From contig JBCCRO010000027.1 in the NCBI GenBank assembly GCA_039201605.1, forward strand, positions 16,339 to 80,338: a stretch of 64,000 nt of DNA, written 5' to 3'. Below, one piece after another: positions 56,701 to 64,000 of the stretch. The DNA is from CADEDH01 sp039201605 (GTDB lineage Bacteria > Actinomycetota > Acidimicrobiia > Acidimicrobiales > SZUA-35). Position 1 is the first letter of the stretch; every line of letters begins with the position of its first letter. The notes beneath the pieces were generated by a model. It worked only from the letters and a program-made list of their open reading frames with translations, was not told the DNA's origin and searched no databases. The translations under genes and the position numbers were made by a program.

Positions 56701-57421
56701 CGCTCTGCAGGGGCGACTGTCCTTGAACGGCTCGGAGGTGACCCTCATCGGAGGCACGGTTCCGACCGGGGCCTGGCACCACGTGGCCATGACCTGGGAC
56801 GGCGCCACCCAGCGCCTGTGGATGGACGGGGTCGAGGTGGCGGCGCAGCCTGCCGTCGGCATCCTCGATCGAGACGGCACCATGCCGGTAACCGTCGGCA
56901 ACGTCGCCACCGGCGACCGCCCCCTCGACGGAGCCGTCGACGAGGTCCGGCTGGTCAACACCGCCCGCTCGGGACCCTGGCTGGACGCACTGGCCACCAA
57001 CCTCAGCAACCCTGGCGCCTTCGTCTCGGTTGGCTCGGTCGAGACCGGCTCGTGGCTGGGTCAGGGCACGTGGGACCACCGCAAGCCGCTGTCGGTCGAC
57101 CACGACCTGATCCCGAGCGACCTCGGCGATCACGCCCTGCTGGTACAGCTGACCGACGCCCAGCTCGCCACCTCCGCCGCCGTCGACGGTCGCGACCTCG
57201 TGTTCACCGCCGCCGATGGCATCACCCGGCTCGACCACACCGTCGAGACCTTCGACCCCGGCACCGGTGCGCTGTCGGCGTGGGTCCGGGTGCCGAACCT
57301 CTCCTCCTCGACCGATACCGGGCTTTTTCTTTACTACGGCAACACCTCGGCCGACTGGCAGCAGGACCCCGGCGCCGTGTTCGGCGCCGAGGCGGATCTC
57401 GTGTTCAGCGGGATGCCTTAG
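53744..57421 (+). CDS. SipW-type signal peptidase fused to a DUF2341/LamG adhesin-like region
   Basis: 1225 aa. Residues about 1-190 are a second S26B-type peptidase: Ser45 (ILTGSMGDT), His84 (VTHRVIEI), Asp127 (TTQGDANEAP), with membrane helices on both sides. After an acidic cytoplasmic loop another transmembrane helix (about 235-260) leads to a long outside region: repeated beta modules, three DUF2341-type domains (e.g. WDGTYPFRQRIDVAAGGI, WTRRIPLTVPAGTVDADL, WDHRKPLSVDHDLIPSDL) and a LamG/concanavalin-like domain (GAWHHVAMTWDGATQRLWMD). A peptidase covalently linked to a surface adhesin is very unusual. GTGA overlap with the preceding gene. Confidence 0.83.
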   Translation: MNPLRPRLRRPALVPLLSVVVLMVTGLVLGGLAAGYRPVVILTGSMGDTAPPGALVIAAPLEGPAVVVGDILVMRRPGSAPVTHRVIEIEDAGPPPDAGSGVAADGGDDGVVGRGAAPPRFATTQGDANEAPDAAPYPLEGSQLVGRWIVPRVGGWLQTLFSPGPVLAVVALAIAAWAVGALQRIWSDPGASDPEPPEDDSGGEGTIGPSAPAEYDTSAGSTPAEASLEAEPVGARRRRLALILSGLAVPALVLGTAGVAWAVLTGNDSVSVNDFGTLACFDPELSSVQSGETVHAVDGTVTEAITAVDPASSFVLASLRSSADEPADSTVMVELGGGGTTVDLTRATDAGAPPSVTVAWSVVEYGCGVSVQRGSVVGDGTSQLTVPITTVDEAASFVLVGSAPQASATAFGGDDLFIGELADASTLRIRTAGSTFDTGREFAWQVVTFDDPGDVQVQTITTTLSLGQASTTAAIGSPVDTGATFLLTGATSASSGADVGERLVRTHLVDGSTIAVDRSVAGEAIDVQVQVVHLKDGSNVRHGIVDLVATESAATVTIDPVDPARATAIATVATPGVAAGGMTDHVTDDVPGEASATFTVTDPTTVAVTRSASASSASFGWQVIEWAGPTWWDGTYPFRQRIDVAAGGIAAPDDYTISLAVDHAALVTSGLARADGDDVRVLRWDGSTWTELDRILDDGSTWDRSDTTLWFRTVAPVAADTTDTYWLHYGNSAATAPPADPENVLLLTEGFESGTLGDFVDRTAGTGWYQADPWTRRIPLTVPAGTVDADLADYPLLVTFSSAALAADALPDGSDIRFTAADGVSDLAHELERYDPATGSVTAWVRVPSVAGASPTTLYLYYGAADAPDQQAVREVWPDDVEAVWHLHRDPAGSAPQLDDSTTGNNDGLSGGAMTSGDLVIGTTPAVDLDGADDVLRAAAFDPTPTGALSVSGLLRLDAHTVDGPVLTKADDATTRILDLSVTTAGALQGRLSLNGSEVTLIGGTVPTGAWHHVAMTWDGATQRLWMDGVEVAAQPAVGILDRDGTMPVTVGNVATGDRPLDGAVDEVRLVNTARSGPWLDALATNLSNPGAFVSVGSVETGSWLGQGTWDHRKPLSVDHDLIPSDLGDHALLVQLTDAQLATSAAVDGRDLVFTAADGITRLDHTVETFDPGTGALSAWVRVPNLSSSTDTGLFLYYGNTSADWQQDPGAVFGAEADLVFSGMP

Positions 57422-57445
57422 CCATCGACCAGGACGACAGAGACC

Positions 57446-58063
57446 ATGGCTACACCAGCCGCCAACAACCGACCAGCGACGACGCGGGGCCGAGCGGGGA
57501 CGCGAGTCCTGGCCAGCCTCGCCGTGCTCGGCCTCGCCGGGGCCATGTTCACCGTCGCCTCGCTCGCCCTCTTCACCGACTCGGAGTCGGTTGCGGGCAA
57601 CACCCTCGGCACCGGCACCATCGACCTCACCGCCAGTCCGGCGTCGGCCGTGCTCACCGCCACCGACATGGCCCCCGGTGATCAGGTCACCGCGCCGGTC
57701 ACCGTCACCAACAGCGGGTCGCTCGAGTTCCGCTACGCCCTCTCCTCGGTCACCACCGAGAACGCCCTGGCGGCCGAGCTGGTGTTGTCGGTGAAGAGCG
57801 GCGTGACCACCTGCGACGACGCCAACTGGGGCGCCGATGGCACCACCCTCTACACCGGCGTGCTCGGCACCACCGGCACCACCGCCGTCCTCGGGTCCAA
57901 CGCCCAGGGCGCCGACACCGGCGACCGGGTGCTGGCGGCGGGTGCCAACGAGATCCTCTGCTTCAACGTGACCCTGCCGCTGTCGACCGGCAACAGCGCC
58001 GAGGGCCTCAGCACCACGGCGACGTTCACCTTCGACGGCGAGCAGACGGCCAACAACCCGTAG
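57446..58063 (+). CDS. TasA-like fibre subunit 4 (best TasA match)
   Basis: 205 aa. The signal-like helix ends SLALFTDSESVAGNTLGTGT, and the mature start is a textbook TasA/CalY pattern, continuing ATDMAPGDQVTAPVTVTNSG and SLEFRYALSS. Two cysteines (TTCDDANWG, ILCFNVTLP) may pair. It is the most canonical TasA-family protein of the four and so the likely main fibre subunit. It begins 24 bp after the peptidase-adhesin stop and ends 8 bp before the giant protein. Confidence 0.82.
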   Translation: MATPAANNRPATTRGRAGTRVLASLAVLGLAGAMFTVASLALFTDSESVAGNTLGTGTIDLTASPASAVLTATDMAPGDQVTAPVTVTNSGSLEFRYALSSVTTENALAAELVLSVKSGVTTCDDANWGADGTTLYTGVLGTTGTTAVLGSNAQGADTGDRVLAAGANEILCFNVTLPLSTGNSAEGLSTTATFTFDGEQTANNP

Positions 58064-58071
58064 GGGTCCCA

Positions 58072-61000
58072 TTGGCCGCCGGCGAGACGCGGACGGCGGG
58101 CCGTCGCCACCGACCGGTGGCGACGCTCGCCGTCGCGCTGGCGGCCCTGCTCGGGTCGTCGGCCCTTCCCGCCGGACCGGCCGAACACCTGCTGCCCGGC
58201 GGCGCCCGACCGGCCGCCGCCCAGGTCGAAACCGACGACACACCCGAGGCCGATCCCGGCTCGTCGGCCACCCCGGACGCCGATGACGGCACCGGAGCGA
58301 TCTCCACCGCCGACTCGGGGACGGGGTCGTCCCGCCGGGCCGACCTGGTCGTCCCTCTGGGCCACGGGGGCGCCCTGGCCCGCTTCGCCCTCGAAGGCGG
58401 CGGACCGATCGGCCGCTCGTCGATGCCCTCCACGTCCGGCTCCCTGCCGTGGGCGGCCGACGTCGGCCCCGGGGGTTGGGTGTACGTGTCCGACGCCGGG
58501 GCCGGCACCATCGAGCGGTTCGACGCCACCACCGGCGCCCACCTCGACACCCCGATCCCCCACCCGGCCGATCCGACGAACGGCGGTGTCGAGCCCGGCG
58601 AGCGTTTCGTGCCCCGCGGCCTGGTGGTGGATCCCACCGGCGATCTGATCGTCGTCGATGCCGGCACCGACCGGTTGCGGGCCTTCCGACCCGACGGGGT
58701 GGAGCGGACGGCGTTCGACTTCGCCTCCGACGTCCTGATCGATCCCGTCGACGTGGCCATGCTCGCCGACGGCTCGCTGGTGGTGTCCGACCGAGGTGAC
58801 GACGACCTCGAACGCTTCGACGCCACCACCGGCGCCCACCTCGGCCCCCTCACCGCATTCGGGCCGGGCGACCGTCCCGCCGGCCTCGCCCTCGACGGCG
58901 ACGGCCGGCTGCTGGTTGCCCTGGCCGGCGCCGGGGCCGTGGTCGGCGTCGACCCGGACACCGGGGCCGTGACCGCCCCGGTCGTCACCGATCTGGCCCG
59001 GCCGATCGGGGTCGCCGTCGACGCCGACGGGGCGGTATGGGTGGCCGATACCGCCACCGACCTGGTGGCCGCATACGACCCCACCGACGGCAGGCCGACC
59101 GGACAGCGGCTCGACCTCGGCGACGGCGCCGCCCCCCGTCTGCTCAGCGTCCTGCCCGAGGCGACCGGCGAGGTCCGGGCCGAGATCGGGGGCGACGGCG
59201 GCACCGACCGCTGGCTGGACGCCCTCGACCGGCCCTCCGATGCCGACGCCACCGAACCTTCGACCGCAGGGGAAGCCGACGAGGAGGCGGAGCCGCCCGG
59301 CGACGACCCCGACGACCCGGCCGTCGACCCGGCCGATGGCCCGACGACCGAGCCGACGGGGGACGAGCCGACGAACGAGCCGACGGGGGACGAGCCCGGC
59401 CGACCCCGTGCGGATGAAGCAGAAGACGGGCAGGCCGACGCCGGCGCCGCCGAGGCGCCCGCCGACAGCGTGACGTTCGTGGCCAACGAGGGCCAGGCCG
59501 ACGCCGACATCGACTTCGCCGCCCTGACCGACGACTATGACGCCGTCCTCCTCGACGGCGACGCCGCTCTCGTCGGCGACGGCGCCGACACCGCCGATGC
59601 CGTGGTGATGGAGGTGGTCGGCGGGGCGACGAGCACCGAGACCGCCGTCGTCGACCCGGCCCTGGTCGACCCCGAGGCACCCCCGACGGATGTCCTGGTC
59701 AAGGGGGCCGCCGGCGCCGTGCGGACCGTGCCGTCCCCTGAACCGGCAGCGGCGGCGGCCGTCGACCGTCCCCAGGCCGTCGAGTTCACCGACGTCCTCC
59801 CCGGGATCGACGTCGTCTACTCCGCCGACGGCGACGACCTGGAGTACAGCTTCATCCTCGACCCCGGCACCGCCCCCGACGATCTCGCCGTCAACTTCGA
59901 CGGCGCCCTGGCCCTCACCATCACCCCCGACGGCGATCTGCTGATCGATGCGGTGGCCGGCCCCGACTATCTGTCGACGGCGCCCGTCAGCTTCCAGGAT
60001 GTGGGCGACCGGCGGGTCCCGGTCGAGAGCGGGTATGTGATCCGGCCCGACGGCACCGTCGGGTTCGAGCTCGGGGCCTACGACCTGGCGCTACCCGTGG
60101 TCATCGACCCGACGTTCGTCGCCGTGGAGAGCGCCGCCGGATCCTACGCCACCGGCAGCACGATCGACCTGCCGGTACCGGCGACCGTCGCCACCGACGA
60201 CCTGATGATCGCACAGGTGGCCTACAACGCCACCGGCGGCGGCATCATCGCCGCACCGGCGGGTTGGACCCTGCTCACCACCGCTTCCGCCAACGGCGTG
60301 ACCCAGTCGCTCTACTGGCGGATCGCCACCGCCACCGAGCCCGCCCACTACGGCTTCACCCTCAGCAGCGGCGCCACCGACACCGCGGCCGGCGCCATCA
60401 CCCTCCACGACGGCGTCGACACCTCGTCCCCCATCAACGCCGCAGGCTCGCGCACCAACGCCTCCGGCGCCGCCGTCTCCGCCCCGTCGATCACCGCCAC
60501 CACGGCCGACGCCACCCTCCTGGCCTTCTTCGCCGTGCGCGACGACGGCGCCGCAACCCCGCCCTCGGGAATGAACGAACTCCTCGACGTCACCAGCGGC
60601 GGCGGGGGCTCGGCGGCCGACGAGACCCTGGCCACCGTCGCCATCGAGGAGCTGTCCGCCGCCGAGACCACCGGCGATCGGACCGCCACCGTCGACGCCA
60701 GCGACGGCTCGGTCGGGGCGCTGGTCGCCCTGAGACCGGCCACCGGCGGCAGCGGCGGGGCTACCGACCTGGTGATGGTCACCGGCGACGGCGGTTTCTC
60801 CAGCGGCACCGACTCGGCCAAGCAGTCGTTGTTCCAGAGCTGGGGTTGGACCGTGACCGCCATCGATGACGGCGTGTCGGCGTCGGCCTTCACCAGCGCT
60901 GCCGCCGCCAACGACGTGCTGTTCGTCAGCGACACCGCCAACGGCACCATCGCCTACGACGTCCGGGACCTCGACATCGGGATCGTCAACGAGAACTTCT

Positions 61001-64000
61001 CGGGCTGGAGCGGCCTGCTCTACGCCGGCACCCAGGACCAGGACTGGAACAACGACACGACGGTCGACATCGTCGACAACAGCCACTACATCACCTCGCC
61101 GTTCCCCACCGGCAGCGTGACCGTCCACACCTCGGCCGACGACGTCAACTACTGGGACGGCGACAGCAGCGCCCACCCCACCGGGGTGACCACCCTGGCC
61201 GACGGCCCCCGGGACACCGACCACTACGCCCTCAACGTGGCCGAGACCGGCGCCGCCCTCTACTCCGGCAACACCGCGGTCGACCGTCGGGTCTGGTTCC
61301 CCTCCGACGCCGCCGACCCGGCCAACTGGACCGCCGACTACCAGACCCTGCTCGAACGCTCGCTCGACTGGGCCGCCGGCAACGAGGTGGCACCGGCGGT
61401 CGCCTCACCGACGGCCACCGTCAATTCGACCGGCGACGCCTCGGACGCCACCATCGGCGACGACATCTGCGACACCGGCAACCTCAACGCCGAGGGCGAC
61501 GCCGAGTGCACGCTGCGGGCCGCCATCGAGGAGGCCAACGCCTCTGGGGCGGTCGACACCGTCCGCTTCATCATCCCCACCATCGACGGCGGTCACTCGG
61601 CCGGGGTGTGGACGATCACCCCGACGACGTCGAACCTTCCGGCGCTGACCGACGCCGTCTCGATCGACGCCACCACCCAGGCCGGCTACACCGACACCCC
61701 GGTGGTGGTGCTCGACGGCTCGGCCCGCTCGGGTGGCGACGACGGCCTCTGGGCCAACGCCGACAGCACCTCGATCTCGGGGCTGTCGGTGGTGAACTTC
61801 CCGGACGACGGCGTCCACACCAGTCGCAACTCGGTCACCTTCGCCGGCCTCTGGCTGGGTGTCCTACCGGACGGAACGCCGGCGGCCAACGCCTCCAGCG
61901 ACCTGGTGGTGTGGGGCACCGCTTCGGGAACGACGGTCGACGCCGTGGTCTTCGCCGCCGGCGGGAGCGGGCGGGGCGTCATCGTCGACGGCACCACCTC
62001 GGGCACCGTGATCCGCAACAGCTTTTTCGGGGTCACGCCCTCCTTCGTCGACCTCAACCCCCAGGCCGAAGGCCTCATCGTCAACAACGGGGCGGCCACG
62101 GTGACCGTGACCGATTCGGTCTTCGGCCACCTCCCCAACGCCGCCATCCTGCCCCAGGGCGGGACGGTCACCATCACCGGCAACGCCTTCGGCACCGACC
62201 CGACCGGCACCGAGAACCTCCCGATCAACCAGGCGATCTGGAGCAGCGGCTCAGCCGACGTGCTCTTCGGCGGGACCGGCGCCGGCGACGGCAACCTGAT
62301 CCGCAACTCGTCGAGCAACGCCCTCCACCTCGACAACGCCTTCAGCGGCGAGTTGGCGGTGCTTGGCAACTCGATCGCCGGCAGCAACAGCCTCGGCATC
62401 GAGCTCGGAGCCGACGGCATCACGGCCAACGACGCCGACGACGGCGACAGCGGCCCCAACGGCCTACTCAACTACCCGGTGATCACCTCGGCCGCCGAGT
62501 CCGGCGGCACCGTGATCGTCGACTACCTGCTCGACGCGCCCGCCGGCGACTACCGGGTGGAGTTCTTCACCAACCCGTCTGGCGCCGATCTGGCCGGCAA
62601 CGGCGAGGGCGAGGTGTTCGTCCACGCCGCCTCGATCACCCATACCGGTTCGGGCGCCGAGCCCTTCTCGACCAGCTTCGTCGGCGTCACCGGCGACGTG
62701 CTCACCACGACCGCCACCGAGGATCGGGGCGGAGGCGACTTCGGGGCGACGTCGGAGTTCTCGGCCTCCGACCTCGTCCACACCCCGGGCTCCGTGGTGC
62801 TCGACCGGGTGCAGTCCGGCGGCGTCGTCCTGGCCGACGGGTCCTCCTCGGTCACCGCCACCATCGACGGCGTCGACCCGGCAGCCTCGTTCCTCGTCTT
62901 CTCGGTGCGGGGCGACGACTCGACCCCGTCGGGCTTCTCGATCACGGGTGCCCTGACCGACTCGACGACCCTCACCTTCGACCGGACCGGCTCCACCGGC
63001 GATGTGACGATCGAGTGGTCGGTGGCCGAGTTCGCCTCCGGGGTGTCGGTGCAGCGGGGCGTGGCCACCCTCACCTCCAATAGCACCGACGTCGCCGTGT
63101 CGGCGGTGCCGACCGGGCGCTCGTTCGTCCTGATCGGGCACCGCTCCAACGGCTCGACGTTCGGCACCGACGATTTCGTCAGGGCGAACCTGCGATCGCC
63201 GACCAACCTCCGCTTCCAGGCCTACAACGCGCCGTCGATCACCGCCCCCTGGCAGGTGATCACCTACGACGAGGCGATCGTGCAGCGCGGCACCACCACC
63301 CTGGGCGGCGGCGACGCCACCAGGACCGCCACCGTCTCCCCGGTCGACACCACCAGGGCATGGCTGACCTACAACCTCGCCACCCAGTCCGGCACCGGGG
63401 CCGACATCGGTCAGAAGCTGGTGCGGGGAACCGTCGACGACGCCACGACCCTCTCCTTCGATCGGCTCAACACCGGCCAGCAGGTCGACGTCGACTGGCA
63501 GCTGATCGAGTTCACCGACTCGACCGAGGTCCAGGTCGGCAACGCCTCGTTCGGCCCGACGGACTCGACCGTCGACGCCGCCGTCACCCCGGTCGACCCG
63601 GGGCGGACCATCGTGTCGGGCGGGGCCAACGGCTACGGGGGCCGGACCGATCTCGCCACCGACGACAATCCCGGGCACGGCTGGTTCACCACCGTCCTGG
63701 CCGCCGCCGACACCCTGCAGGTACGGCGGGGAGCCACCGGTTCCACCGCCGATCTCGCCTGGTTCGCCATTGAGTGGGTGTGCCCCGACAGCGATTCGGA
63801 CGGCGTGACCGACTGCCACGAGGACGCCGACACCGACGGCGACGACGACCCCGCAACCGACCCCGGCCCCGACACCGACGCCGACACCACCCCCGACTAC
63901 CTCGACCCCGACGACGACGGCGACGGCAACCCCACCTCCACCGAGAACGCCGACCCCGACAACGACGGCAACCCCCGAGACGCCCGAGACACCGACCACG
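58072..64000 (+). CDS. Giant secreted multidomain protein (partial, runs off the edge)
   Basis: At least 1976 aa and open at the right edge. The TTG at 58072 has AGGGG upstream; the next in-frame choice is GTG 58117. After a signal peptide come: an NHL-type beta-propeller (about residues 80-350; GGWVYVSDAGAGTIERFDAT); an acidic Pro/Thr/Glu linker; an SBBP/DUF7948-like domain (PGIDVVYSADGDDLEYSFIL); a beta-sandwich; a Rossmann-like region (LVMVTGDGGFSS); a CSLREA-type parallel beta-helix (ECTLRAAIEEANA, about 1110-1476); copies of a WQVI..VQRG beta module; and TSP3-like Asp-rich calcium repeats from about 1903. Probable matrix or adhesion protein of the same operon. Confidence 0.8.
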   Translation, partial: MAAGETRTAGRRHRPVATLAVALAALLGSSALPAGPAEHLLPGGARPAAAQVETDDTPEADPGSSATPDADDGTGAISTADSGTGSSRRADLVVPLGHGGALARFALEGGGPIGRSSMPSTSGSLPWAADVGPGGWVYVSDAGAGTIERFDATTGAHLDTPIPHPADPTNGGVEPGERFVPRGLVVDPTGDLIVVDAGTDRLRAFRPDGVERTAFDFASDVLIDPVDVAMLADGSLVVSDRGDDDLERFDATTGAHLGPLTAFGPGDRPAGLALDGDGRLLVALAGAGAVVGVDPDTGAVTAPVVTDLARPIGVAVDADGAVWVADTATDLVAAYDPTDGRPTGQRLDLGDGAAPRLLSVLPEATGEVRAEIGGDGGTDRWLDALDRPSDADATEPSTAGEADEEAEPPGDDPDDPAVDPADGPTTEPTGDEPTNEPTGDEPGRPRADEAEDGQADAGAAEAPADSVTFVANEGQADADIDFAALTDDYDAVLLDGDAALVGDGADTADAVVMEVVGGATSTETAVVDPALVDPEAPPTDVLVKGAAGAVRTVPSPEPAAAAAVDRPQAVEFTDVLPGIDVVYSADGDDLEYSFILDPGTAPDDLAVNFDGALALTITPDGDLLIDAVAGPDYLSTAPVSFQDVGDRRVPVESGYVIRPDGTVGFELGAYDLALPVVIDPTFVAVESAAGSYATGSTIDLPVPATVATDDLMIAQVAYNATGGGIIAAPAGWTLLTTASANGVTQSLYWRIATATEPAHYGFTLSSGATDTAAGAITLHDGVDTSSPINAAGSRTNASGAAVSAPSITATTADATLLAFFAVRDDGAATPPSGMNELLDVTSGGGGSAADETLATVAIEELSAAETTGDRTATVDASDGSVGALVALRPATGGSGGATDLVMVTGDGGFSSGTDSAKQSLFQSWGWTVTAIDDGVSASAFTSAAAANDVLFVSDTANGTIAYDVRDLDIGIVNENFSGWSGLLYAGTQDQDWNNDTTVDIVDNSHYITSPFPTGSVTVHTSADDVNYWDGDSSAHPTGVTTLADGPRDTDHYALNVAETGAALYSGNTAVDRRVWFPSDAADPANWTADYQTLLERSLDWAAGNEVAPAVASPTATVNSTGDASDATIGDDICDTGNLNAEGDAECTLRAAIEEANASGAVDTVRFIIPTIDGGHSAGVWTITPTTSNLPALTDAVSIDATTQAGYTDTPVVVLDGSARSGGDDGLWANADSTSISGLSVVNFPDDGVHTSRNSVTFAGLWLGVLPDGTPAANASSDLVVWGTASGTTVDAVVFAAGGSGRGVIVDGTTSGTVIRNSFFGVTPSFVDLNPQAEGLIVNNGAATVTVTDSVFGHLPNAAILPQGGTVTITGNAFGTDPTGTENLPINQAIWSSGSADVLFGGTGAGDGNLIRNSSSNALHLDNAFSGELAVLGNSIAGSNSLGIELGADGITANDADDGDSGPNGLLNYPVITSAAESGGTVIVDYLLDAPAGDYRVEFFTNPSGADLAGNGEGEVFVHAASITHTGSGAEPFSTSFVGVTGDVLTTTATEDRGGGDFGATSEFSASDLVHTPGSVVLDRVQSGGVVLADGSSSVTATIDGVDPAASFLVFSVRGDDSTPSGFSITGALTDSTTLTFDRTGSTGDVTIEWSVAEFASGVSVQRGVATLTSNSTDVAVSAVPTGRSFVLIGHRSNGSTFGTDDFVRANLRSPTNLRFQAYNAPSITAPWQVITYDEAIVQRGTTTLGGGDATRTATVSPVDTTRAWLTYNLATQSGTGADIGQKLVRGTVDDATTLSFDRLNTGQQVDVDWQLIEFTDSTEVQVGNASFGPTDSTVDAAVTPVDPGRTIVSGGANGYGGRTDLATDDNPGHGWFTTVLAAADTLQVRRGATGSTADLAWFAIEWVCPDSDSDGVTDCHEDADTDGDDDPATDPGPDTDADTTPDYLDPDDDGDGNPTSTENADPDNDGNPRDARDTDH

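Noticed and set aside
1..64000. Horizontal transfer of the C-P lyase or matrix regions
   Set aside because: No integrase, transposase, tRNA junction or obvious base-composition break is visible; a codon-usage calculation would be needed to go further.

Overview
The window is GC-rich (roughly 70 %), almost fully coding, and reads as chromosomal DNA of a high-GC actinobacterium. A class-level guess of Acidimicrobiia (Ilumatobacter/Iamia relatives) is an inference from the gene set: an F420-type luciferase-like oxidoreductase, DUF4032, DUF3048 and DUF4870 proteins, a xanthorhodopsin/actinorhodopsin-type proton pump, and many genes whose start codon sits 6-8 nt after a TANNNT hexamer, as expected for leaderless mRNAs. 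I see no rRNA, tRNA, CRISPR array, insertion sequence or prophage. No gene-free gap exceeds about 220 bp.

Layout. 1-8.96 kb is a galactoside locus: the start of a probable alpha-galactosidase, a MalFGE-type ABC importer, a divergent DeoR-type regulator, a large LacZ beta-galactosidase and galactokinase. 9.0-12.7 kb holds a hotdog thioesterase, a BLUF blue-light sensor whose Shine-Dalgarno is buried in a perfect hairpin, an AraC-GyrI regulator, and a metZ-rhodanese sulfur operon behind a palindrome. 12.8-18.2 kb carries DUF1737, a polysaccharide deacetylase overlapping a glycosyltransferase, a DUF4214-DUF3048 secreted protein and a membrane MCP. 18.2-21.6 kb has two acidic paralogous proteins of unknown function, with conserved promoters, flanking a DUF4032 kinase-like gene. 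21.7-30.7 kb is mixed metabolism: crotonase, desaturase, LLM oxidoreductase, two lipoproteins, serine hydrolase, P450 overlapping a stand-alone MgsA_C-domain gene, DUF4870, GNAT and a 2H phosphoesterase.

30.8-42.6 kb is a complete phosphonate (C-P lyase) locus: phnFGHIJKLM on the plus strand, every junction overlapping, facing phnD-phnC-phnE-(phnZ-like HD oxygenase) on the minus strand. Similar TTGT..GACAA elements precede both operons. A 5'-damaged orphan histidine kinase follows. 43.6-45.3 kb is a light module: a CarH/LitR-like B12-binding regulator divergent from a rhodopsin with the D-T-E proton-pump triad.

45.9-64 kb (running off the right edge) is the most unusual part. It looks like one translationally coupled operon for an extracellular matrix or fibre: a degenerate cellulose-synthase-like glycosyltransferase with a PilZ domain, a TasA/CalY-like protein, a SipW-type signal peptidase fused to a membrane region, a GAF-like region, GGDEF and EAL, two more TasA-like proteins, a second SipW-type peptidase fused to a DUF2341/LamG adhesin-like region, a fourth TasA-like protein, and a giant secreted modular protein. 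The gene content suggests that c-di-GMP signalling is physically tied to processing of TasA-like subunits.
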